This document shows positions 8,404 to 14,791 of a stretch of DNA of 36,346 nt, piece by piece. The notes under the pieces are model-generated. The model made no database searches. It worked only from the letters and a program-made list of their open reading frames with translations, and was not told the DNA's origin. The DNA is from Sphingobacterium sp. Its GTDB lineage: Bacteria; Bacteroidota; Bacteroidia; Sphingobacteriales; Sphingobacteriaceae. A program made the translations under genes and the position numbers. Positions within the stretch are counted from its first letter, which is position 1, and the number at the start of each line of letters is the position of its first letter. The stretch covers positions 1 to 36,346 of the forward strand of contig JAIRVH010000032.1 of assembly GCA_031253985.1 (NCBI GenBank), read 5' to 3'.

Positions 8404-9492
8404 CTAGCTATATTGTTTAGCGATTTTCTTTTCGGGTTCTACATAGAACATATACAGAAAAAAAAGAAAAATATATTCAAGCGGTTTCATCACTAGATAG
8501 GTCCTATTTGATGCCTTGACGGAATTGATTTTCACAGAGATATTGTAACCGTATTTATCGTAGCAATACCTTACAAAGCGATGTACCGCTGGGGATAAAT
8601 CGCTCAAAATTTCTTCAAAAGCGTTGGCAATTTGAAGCTGCCGATTGACAATAATGATGTGGCCATGTCTTTTTCCCAGCCGCAAGGGCTTTACAAGGGC
8701 CGGGTCTCCTTTTGCCGCAACCGTACAGAGATAATGTCCCTGATGATCGAGAATGGGAGGGTGCATTTTTTGTGAAAATGCCCAGGTCGTTGTTTCGGTG
8801 AATACTTTCACCAATGAATCATGATCTTGTCCAAACAAAATAAGAATAATTGTACATAATAAAAAGATCGGAATCAAAAATAGGAATGCCCAGATGGGAA
8901 GATCAACTTTTGAGGAAAGCAGACCATTGATTTTATTAAGTGCAGCGCTGGAATAAGTTCTGCCTAAGGCGTAGCCCTTTTCTTCCAGGATGATTTTACG
9001 GATTAATCCGATCCCGATAATAAGGCAGCATATTGGTGTAAAAATAAAATATAGCGTGCCTTCGTTACCGACATACATATCCAAGGTGGAGGTATCGTGG
9101 TGGCTGACCTGAATGAACACAAAGACACTGATGATACTGCCAATTATTAACATGATCAGCATAACAACAAGCGGAATGGGTGGAATTTTTCGGCCTCTTA
9201 TCCAGATTGCTGCTGCTGAGCAATTAAATGCGATGAAATAAACCAGCAGGGATAATAGATGTTTTCCGCCGAAAGGGATATAGCAGTCGCCATCCACCGG
9301 ATCTACTGCCTGGTCAAATTGACTAGAATGAAATAAAAGACCAACCCCGGCAACCATTAATGAAATGAGATAAGCGACGATGAGGGCATATTCAACAAAT
9401 GATATTTCCTTCCGCTGTTTTTTGACTATCGATCGAAGCAGATATAAAAATCCGACAAAGGCGAGAATAATAAGAAAAAGGATGAGAATCAT
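8404..9492 (-). CDS. Multi-pass membrane protein, DUF6688-like
   Basis: 362 aa. About six hydrophobic segments occupy residues 1-225. They are followed by a soluble part (FSQKMHPPILDHQGHYLCTVAAKG, then IIIVNRQLQIANAFEEIL and HRFVRYCYDKYGYNIS) and a final hydrophobic stretch (YIFLFFLYMFYVEPEKKI). This pattern resembles the DUF6688 family as I remember it; the assignment is tentative and no function is known. It stands between the AAA gene and the next minus-strand gene with gaps of about 100 bp on each side. Confidence 0.75.
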   Translation of the reverse strand: MILILFLIILAFVGFLYLLRSIVKKQRKEISFVEYALIVAYLISLMVAGVGLLFHSSQFDQAVDPVDGDCYIPFGGKHLLSLLVYFIAFNCSAAAIWIRGRKIPPIPLVVMLIMLIIGSIISVFVFIQVSHHDTSTLDMYVGNEGTLYFIFTPICCLIIGIGLIRKIILEEKGYALGRTYSSAALNKINGLLSSKVDLPIWAFLFLIPIFLLCTIILILFGQDHDSLVKVFTETTTWAFSQKMHPPILDHQGHYLCTVAAKGDPALVKPLRLGKRHGHIIIVNRQLQIANAFEEILSDLSPAVHRFVRYCYDKYGYNISVKINSVKASNRTYLVMKPLEYIFLFFLYMFYVEPEKKIAKQYS

Positions 9493-9588
9493 AATGGTAT
9501 AAGTAGCTATAAAGCTAAAGCAAATATCGTAAAATCATTTTTTATATCACATTCAGGCTTGTCAAAGCTTTTTATAAAAAAGCTGATA

Positions 9589-10407
9589 TTAATCTTTACC
9601 AAATAATCTATTCCAAAAGCTCTTTTTTTTGTTAGATCGGGAAGTCGTTATTGTTTCAAAATTTTGAGGATCGACATGAATGGTTTCAGTTTTGACATTG
9701 GGTAAAATTTCGTTTTCAGGGAGACCATTGCGTTTTTCTATTTCCTGAATCTGCTGTAATGCCACTTTGCGATATAAGAGAGGGCCTTCTTTATCGCAGT
9801 TGAAAAGATTTGAGTAACTTTTTGATTCATTGAGATCAAAAGGTTGTGGTTCTACGACTTCTGTAGCTTCCAGAAGACCAAGACCACGCTCTTTAGCAAA
9901 TTGCAGCGCACGAAGGAAAATTGAAATACGATTGTCCGAAAATAAAGTGTCTAATTCAGCTTTGATTGCAGGGTTATGCTCATAATCGTTTATTAATTGA
10001 GTCACTTTTTCTGCTGGTATAAAGACACCTGAACAATAGTTTTCCACCAGCTTATTTCCAATGTTATTGGTTAGAAACTCCTGCTGAACAAAGTCTTCCC
10101 ATCTTTTGTAATAGTTGGCTAGAAGCTCATTTTTGGAAAAGGATAAGGCGCCACCGCGGACATAGAAGTACTGCTCAAAAAAGCCTTGGACGACAGCAAT
10201 AAAAAAGCCGTGGGTTTTGTCAAAGTAATCATTTTTGTCTGTTTCACGACCTGCATTTAAGGTGTCCTGGTATTTGGTCTTATAGAAATCTTCCAGCCGA
10301 TGAGCTGCGGAAATGGCCTCAATCTTTTCGGGATTTCTGAGCAATTCAAAATACCATGTTTCTATTTGCTGTTCGGAAATGGGGTGGTAACTAATATCAT
10401 AGCCCAT
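9589..10407 (-). CDS. Hypothetical soluble protein, 272 aa
   Basis: I do not recognise the family. It starts MGYDISYHPISEQQIETWYF, has no signal peptide, is helix-rich and ends in a basic, aromatic tail (KKKSFWNRLFGKD) of a kind that can bind membranes or act as a docking peptide. Codon use and length look like a real gene. It shares its strand with the membrane protein downstream but is separated from it by about 95 bp. Confidence 0.75.
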   Translation of the reverse strand: MGYDISYHPISEQQIETWYFELLRNPEKIEAISAAHRLEDFYKTKYQDTLNAGRETDKNDYFDKTHGFFIAVVQGFFEQYFYVRGGALSFSKNELLANYYKRWEDFVQQEFLTNNIGNKLVENYCSGVFIPAEKVTQLINDYEHNPAIKAELDTLFSDNRISIFLRALQFAKERGLGLLEATEVVEPQPFDLNESKSYSNLFNCDKEGPLLYRKVALQQIQEIEKRNGLPENEILPNVKTETIHVDPQNFETITTSRSNKKKSFWNRLFGKD

Positions 10408-10556
10408 AATGATTGGTTTTAATCTGCTGTATTGTATTTGCTAAGATATTAAAAATTAATAGGTTGTGCAATATAGGCCAAGAATAGGTATGTCCTTTTT
10501 TTGTCAACAAACAGGTTTTGCCCTGACGTGATGGCTCAAGAAGCGCTGACGGTCTG

Positions 10557-10587
10557 TTTGCCTATTTCGTGAATATTAGTTACTTTG
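10557..10587 (+). promoter_or_regulatory. Bacteroidota-type promoter of the lipoprotein gene
   Basis: TTTG (10557-10560), 20 bases, then TACTTTG (10581-10587), close to the Bacteroidota -33/-7 consensus TTTG/TAnnTTTG. The start codon at 10608 leaves a short leader of about 15 nt. Confidence 0.55.
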
Positions 10588-10607
10588 GCAACAAACAGAA
10601 TTTATAT

Positions 10608-11141
10608 ATGAAGCACTTACTATTTATTATTTTCATGTCGGCGAGCTTATTTTTTACAGCTTGTCAATCTACGAACCCAGAGACTTTTTTCGGAAAAGTT
10701 GTCTTAAATACCAATCTTTTGGCAGATTTTAGCCCTGAACGCTATGGCAAACAGCTTGAGCAGGAGACTGTGGAATTTGCGGATATGCCTTCTAGTAAGA
10801 AAGTGGGCGATGAAGCCCAGAAATCTGTCGAGATCAAGATTCAGGTTGTAGAAAAGGCTTTAAAAGATATTAAGGAGCTGGATGTTTCGGATGCAGATGC
10901 CAAAGCATTAAAGGATCAGTCTGTAGCATTATTTGAAAAAGTTCTGCCCGTTTATAAAAATGAATATATGGCCTATGCAAAATTATGCGACAGTAAAGGT
11001 TCGGCTGAAGAAAAACAGGCTTTACTCCAAAAGATTGAGAAAAATGAGATGCCTTCAATCAATACTGTGTTTGACAACGTATATACCTTAGGTAAGGCTT
11101 ATGCAGAAAAACACAACCTCAACGTCAATTGGGGGAACTAA
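10608..11141 (+). CDS. Small lipoprotein of unknown function
   Basis: 177 aa when started at ATG 10608 (MKHLLFIIFMSASLFFTAC). This gives a clean lipobox with the acceptor cysteine at residue 19; the 13 residues encoded upstream overlap the promoter and are not needed. The mature part is helical and charged (KKVGDEAQKSVEIKIQVVEKALKDIKEL). It may belong to the LIC11966-like surface protein group, but I am not sure. The next gene begins 3 bp after its stop, so the two form an operon. Confidence 0.8.
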   Translation: MKHLLFIIFMSASLFFTACQSTNPETFFGKVVLNTNLLADFSPERYGKQLEQETVEFADMPSSKKVGDEAQKSVEIKIQVVEKALKDIKELDVSDADAKALKDQSVALFEKVLPVYKNEYMAYAKLCDSKGSAEEKQALLQKIEKNEMPSINTVFDNVYTLGKAYAEKHNLNVNWGN

Positions 11142-11144
11142 CAT

Positions 11145-11666
11145 ATGAATGAAACAAATCTTTACAGAAATAGACGGAAAACAACTCAATTGCTGGTGAT
11201 TGCTGGAGCAATTTGCTTGCTGCTTTTGCTCATTCTATTTTATAGCATAGGGCTATTTGATGGTATTTTTAAAGCAAAACCTACTGTTTTTTCTGCGGGA
11301 GCGTTGTTGGTACTTCTGATCTTATTGATCGTAAACTTGTTGAGCCTTCGGGATAAATCAGCCCAAATTGTACTCAATGAAAGGTATTTTCTTGGCAAAA
11401 CAACTCCATTAGCGAAGGCTTTTGGTCAAGGAGAATGGCAGGATGTAAAGTTTATTGATCTACAGAAAGTGGGGGGAGATACGATGATCATTGTTACCCT
11501 AGAAAATCCAGGCAAATATAAAGATAGACTTCCGTCACTATTGTGGAAGATGGCCTACCAGGAATCTGCTCAGGAGTTAAACATCATGTATTCGGCATCG
11601 ACCATTGATCTAGAACCTTCGGAACTTTATCAACTGTTTGTATCTTATTGGAAAAGACAAAAGTAG
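11145..11666 (+). CDS. Membrane protein with two N-terminal helices (STM3941-like)
   Basis: 173 aa. Two transmembrane segments (about residues 16-37 and 48-68) are followed by a soluble domain with a predicted PH-like beta pattern (QIVLNERYFLG, GEWQDVKFIDLQKVGGDTMIIVTLENP). The architecture fits the STM3941 family, which has no assigned function. It follows the lipoprotein gene after 3 bp and faces the convergent sigma-factor gene. Confidence 0.75.
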   Translation: MNETNLYRNRRKTTQLLVIAGAICLLLLLILFYSIGLFDGIFKAKPTVFSAGALLVLLILLIVNLLSLRDKSAQIVLNERYFLGKTTPLAKAFGQGEWQDVKFIDLQKVGGDTMIIVTLENPGKYKDRLPSLLWKMAYQESAQELNIMYSASTIDLEPSELYQLFVSYWKRQK

Positions 11667-11712
11667 TCACTGGATAAACTATAAACTAGGTCATTGCAGA
11701 CTTTAGCGCATG

Positions 11713-12951
11713 TCAATCTAGCATATTAATCTTCTGTTGGATAACTTCTTGTTCCAGCGTTGTTTTGGCAAGGTTTTTTGCTTTTCTAAAGTTTGTGATG
11801 GCTTTGTTTTTGTCCAGTTCTTTATAGAGTTCGCCCAGGAGCACAAAATAAAAGTGATTATCTTCAAGTTGGAGCGCTTTTGCTTCTGCAAGCGCCGTTT
11901 TAGCTCCTTTTACTTTGTATAATGCAAATATCCTATTCAGGGCAGCCGAGGGGGAATAATTGACAATCAATAAACGGTCATACAGCTGCAGAATTTCCTC
12001 CCATTTTTCAAAACGATCTTCCTTTGTACAATGACATTGTGCAATCTTTGCTTCAATATGGTATGAAGTGAGCTCATCGCCCGATGCCGAACGTTGAAGG
12101 AAATAAAGACCCTGACTGATAAGTTCCTGATTCCAGCGTTTTTCATCTTGCTGTTCATATAAAATAAAATCGCCTTCATTGGTCTGTCGTGCCTCAAATC
12201 GGGAGGAATGAAAACAGATCAGTGCAAGGAGGGCATTTGTCTTCGGCGTATTGGTTTTTTCATAAGCTGAAAGCATAAGTGCAAGTCGTAATGCCTCAAC
12301 ACAGAGCTCTTTTCTTAAAATCTGGTTTTGTGTTTTCGAATAGTAGCCTTCATTGAATAGGAGATAAATAATATGAAGTACATTATCGAGGCGTTTGATA
12401 ATTTCCTGTTCAGCAGGAAGCTCAAGCTCGATTATTTCTGAACGCAGTTTTTCTTTTGCCCTGAACAGCCTTTTGTTGATGGTCTCTTTGTTGGAAAGAA
12501 ATGCTTCGGCAATTTCTTCAATACCGAAACCACAGAGTATCCGGAGGGCAAGTCCTATTTGTGCTTCACTGGCGATCGCCGGCGTACAGATTGCAAACAG
12601 CATTTTTAACTGGCTGTCTTTAATGTTTTCCTGCGAGAAATTGAAAGCATCGCCTTCGTCTTCATGCCGCTGATTTTGCTGCACTGTAGGTAGGACCTTC
12701 TCTTCAAATAGCTTATTTCTTCTAAAGTAAGCCAGCGTTTTTTGCTTTGCAACGGTATACAACCAGGCGGTAGGGTTGGCTGGAATGCCTTTGGTCTGCC
12801 AGGATTCGGTTGCTACTAGAAAAGTTTCGCTGACAATATCTTCGGCGATTTCAATATAACGGAGACCAAAACTCTTGCTGATGACGGCAACGATTTTGGT
12901 GAATTCCTGTTGAAAAAGTTGTTTTAAGAAATTAGGATCCATAGTACTCAT
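11713..12951 (-). CDS. ECF sigma factor with a C-terminal TPR-like extension (ECF42 type)
   Basis: 412 aa, about twice the size of a plain ECF sigma factor. Sigma-2 is visible near residues 10-85 (DIVSETFLVATESW, PTAWLYTVAKQKTLAYFRR) and sigma-4 near 125-175 (GIEEIAEAFLSNKETINKRLFRAKEKLR). From about 185 the DUF6596-type region begins (VLHIIYLLFNEGYY) and continues into helical repeats resembling TPRs (ALNRIFALYKVKGAKTALAEAKAL). ECF42 factors lack an ordinary anti-sigma factor and are typically encoded beside DGPF proteins, exactly as here. It is the last gene of a three-gene minus-strand operon. A second in-frame ATG lies 9 bp downstream of the chosen start. Confidence 0.9.
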   Translation of the reverse strand: MSTMDPNFLKQLFQQEFTKIVAVISKSFGLRYIEIAEDIVSETFLVATESWQTKGIPANPTAWLYTVAKQKTLAYFRRNKLFEEKVLPTVQQNQRHEDEGDAFNFSQENIKDSQLKMLFAICTPAIASEAQIGLALRILCGFGIEEIAEAFLSNKETINKRLFRAKEKLRSEIIELELPAEQEIIKRLDNVLHIIYLLFNEGYYSKTQNQILRKELCVEALRLALMLSAYEKTNTPKTNALLALICFHSSRFEARQTNEGDFILYEQQDEKRWNQELISQGLYFLQRSASGDELTSYHIEAKIAQCHCTKEDRFEKWEEILQLYDRLLIVNYSPSAALNRIFALYKVKGAKTALAEAKALQLEDNHFYFVLLGELYKELDKNKAITNFRKAKNLAKTTLEQEVIQQKINMLD

Positions 12952-12994
12952 GTAGGGGCAACTGTGCTAGTCTACAGTTGGCCCCTGTATGTCA

Positions 12995-13333
12995 TTAACC
13001 GAGTAGTGCACGTATCTCCACACTGCCATTAAATTCGAGGATCGGACAGCCATGAGCCAGGGTCGTTGCCTCGTCAAGATCTTCTGCTGATACGACGATA
13101 AATCCCCCGAGTCGTTCTCTAATCTCCACAAAAGGACCATCTGTAACCACACCGCCTGGTTTCAATACCTTTCCGGCAGTCTCAAGGCGGGAACCGTGAT
13201 CCTTCAGCTTTCCCTGTGCATCAATGTCGCTGATCCAGTCGAACCATTTTTTGTTTACGGCCTTCATTTCTTCGTCTGTCAGGTGATTCAGCTCATTGGC
13301 GGCCTGACGAAATAACAAGATGAAATCTTTCAT
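12995..13333 (-). CDS. YCII-related DGPF domain protein
   Basis: 112 aa. The name-giving motif is present as GGVVTDGPFVEIRE near residues 60-72, followed by ERLGGFIVVSAEDLDEA and HGCPI. This is the usual partner encoded beside ECF42 sigma factors. Its molecular role is unknown; YCII proteins resemble small dimeric alpha/beta (ferredoxin-like) enzymes. It ends 43 bp before the sigma-factor start. Confidence 0.9.
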   Translation of the reverse strand: MKDFILLFRQAANELNHLTDEEMKAVNKKWFDWISDIDAQGKLKDHGSRLETAGKVLKPGGVVTDGPFVEIRERLGGFIVVSAEDLDEATTLAHGCPILEFNGSVEIRALLG

Positions 13334-13373
13334 TTTTATGGTTTAATTTATCGTATAAATACATCCTTCTGTG

Positions 13374-13850
13374 TTAGGAAGCGGTCTGTACTTTGTGCTG
13401 GCCCACTTTGTAGCTTCCTGCTTGCGTACGGAAGGAAATATTGATCCTATTGTATGAATTGATTGCCGTAATTGCCAATGTCAGGTCAATAAGTTCCTCC
13501 TCCGAAAATACCGCAGTTGCTTTGCTATAGACTTCTTCTGGTACGTCGCCATTTGTAATTTTTGTAACGGCTTCAGCCCATTCCAACGCAGCGCGTTCAC
13601 GTTCGCTATAAAGTGGGGCTTCCCGCCAGGCATCCAATAAGAATAATCGTTGTGGATTCTCTCCAGTTGCCAATAAATCTTTGGAATGCATATCCAGACA
13701 ATAAGCACATCCATTGATTTGGGATACCCGGAAATAAATGAGGTGTAGGAGTTCCTGTTCTATTGAGCATTTGCTTAGATATGCACCTATTCCATACATC
13801 GATTTCATGGCATTTTGCCCTTTTGCGAAAAAATTGATTCGTTGTTCCAT
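13374..13850 (-). CDS. Carboxymuconolactone decarboxylase / AhpD-like protein
   Basis: 158 aa, all-helical. The AhpD-type redox motif is visible as C48-AY-C51 followed by LDMH (His55). Such proteins reduce peroxides or take part in thiol redox chemistry. It is the first gene of the AhpD-DGPF-sigma operon, 40 bp ahead of the DGPF gene. An inverted repeat (13865-13883) sits just before its start codon. A sigma factor target or autoregulated peroxide-type response is plausible but not shown. Confidence 0.9.
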   Translation of the reverse strand: MEQRINFFAKGQNAMKSMYGIGAYLSKCSIEQELLHLIYFRVSQINGCAYCLDMHSKDLLATGENPQRLFLLDAWREAPLYSERERAALEWAEAVTKITNGDVPEEVYSKATAVFSEEELIDLTLAITAINSYNRINISFRTQAGSYKVGQHKVQTAS

Positions 13851-13864
13851 TTTTTTATTGTTTT

Positions 13865-13883
13865 AGTGTAACTGATTTACACT
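13865..13883. promoter_or_regulatory. Inverted repeat upstream of the AhpD-DGPF-ECF42 operon
   Basis: AGTGTAA-CTGAT-TTACACT: perfect 7-bp arms with a 5-bp spacer, ending 15 bp before the AhpD start. The position suits a repressor operator overlapping the promoter or 5' UTR. Confidence 0.55.
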
Positions 13884-13982
13884 ACAACAATGCTTGAAGT
13901 TAAAGAAATTGGACAGCTTGATTTGAAAATTTTAAAATAAAATTATAAACATCTGTTTTTTAGCGTTTTAATTTAATTATTT

Positions 13983-14011
13983 TTCTAATAAAATTCTAAT
14001 AATTTTCTAAA
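13983..14011 (+). promoter_or_regulatory. Three phased direct repeats upstream of mgtC
   Basis: TTCTAAT at 13983-13989 and 13994-14000, and TTCTAAA at 14005-14011, spaced exactly 11 bp apart. Direct repeats one helical turn apart are typical of OmpR/PhoP-type response-regulator sites. The regulator itself is not in this window. Confidence 0.5.
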
Positions 14012-14046
14012 GGATCTCTAACGGCGTACTCTATGTGGAATGCAGA

Positions 14047-14062
14047 CCTTTGCACGCAAAGG
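14047..14062 (+). promoter_or_regulatory. Hairpin overlapping the mgtC Shine-Dalgarno
   Basis: CCTTTG (14047-14052), loop CACG, CAAAGG (14057-14062). The right arm contains the first bases of AAAGGAGGG (14058-14066), a strong Shine-Dalgarno 7 nt before the ATG at 14073. Folding would hide part of the ribosome binding site. Confidence 0.5.
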
Positions 14063-14072
14063 AGGGAAACAG

Positions 14073-14777
14073 ATGAGTGTTTTTGAATTTGCAATACGAT
14101 TAGTGGCAGCATTGCTTTTGGGCGCTGCAGTGGGTGCAGAACGCCAATGGCGTCAGAAGAATGCCGGTCTTCGGACAAATACCTTAGTTTCTTTGGGAGC
14201 TGGGGCTTTTGTACTGCTCTCGATAGAAATCGGCGGGGACGCCACCGGACGAATCGCTTCTTATGTGGTCAGCGGCATCGGTTTTCTCGGCGCCGGTGTG
14301 ATCATGAAGGACGGTTTGAATGTGCACGGCCTTAACACAGCGGCAACAATTTGGTGTTCGGCAGCAGTGGGGTCGCTTTCGGGCTTAGGCCTGTATACAC
14401 AGGCAGGGGTCGTTGCACTGGCCATTATCTTTACTCACCTCATCTTTCGTCCTATCGGACAGAAAATGGCTTTCTTGACTTTTAATAAATCTGTAACAAC
14501 ACAAACCGAATATCAATTGACCATCCGTTGCGGAATGGCAATAGAAAACCATATTCGCGTTCTACTGATGCAGATGCTTGGAAATAATGAAAAGCTGTTA
14601 TTGACTTCACTCTCCAGTGACGATACTGCAGATACAAAAGTTGTCGTCATTACGGCTGTTGTCAAAGCAATTGGCCAGCAAGACAGTCTTATCGAGCGGA
14701 TGGCCAGCCGACTCACCATTGAAGAAAAGGTGACAAAGATAAGCTGGGAAATTATTGGTACAGAGTCGGACTTGTAA
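14073..14777 (+). CDS. mgtC: MgtC/SapB family membrane protein
   Basis: 234 aa from the ATG at 14073. Four or five hydrophobic segments fill residues 1-125 with the family motifs LLGAAVGAERQ, GLRTNTLVSLGAGAF and GIGFLGAGVIMKDGLNVHGLNTAATIW. A soluble C-terminal domain of about 90 residues follows. MgtC proteins are induced at low magnesium and in pathogens inhibit the F1Fo ATPase; in free-living bacteria the role is less clear. An in-frame ATG at 14040 would add 11 residues and place the Shine-Dalgarno inside the coding region; I prefer 14073 because of spacing and family length. MgtA follows 14 bp later. Confidence 0.9.
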   Translation: MSVFEFAIRLVAALLLGAAVGAERQWRQKNAGLRTNTLVSLGAGAFVLLSIEIGGDATGRIASYVVSGIGFLGAGVIMKDGLNVHGLNTAATIWCSAAVGSLSGLGLYTQAGVVALAIIFTHLIFRPIGQKMAFLTFNKSVTTQTEYQLTIRCGMAIENHIRVLLMQMLGNNEKLLLTSLSSDDTADTKVVVITAVVKAIGQQDSLIERMASRLTIEEKVTKISWEIIGTESDL

Positions 14778-14791
14778 TATCAATCGTATTT

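Noticed and set aside
13884..14040. M-box type magnesium riboswitch in the mgtC leader
   Set aside because: The leader is AT-rich and I could not find the conserved M-box helices; only the short Shine-Dalgarno hairpin is supportable.
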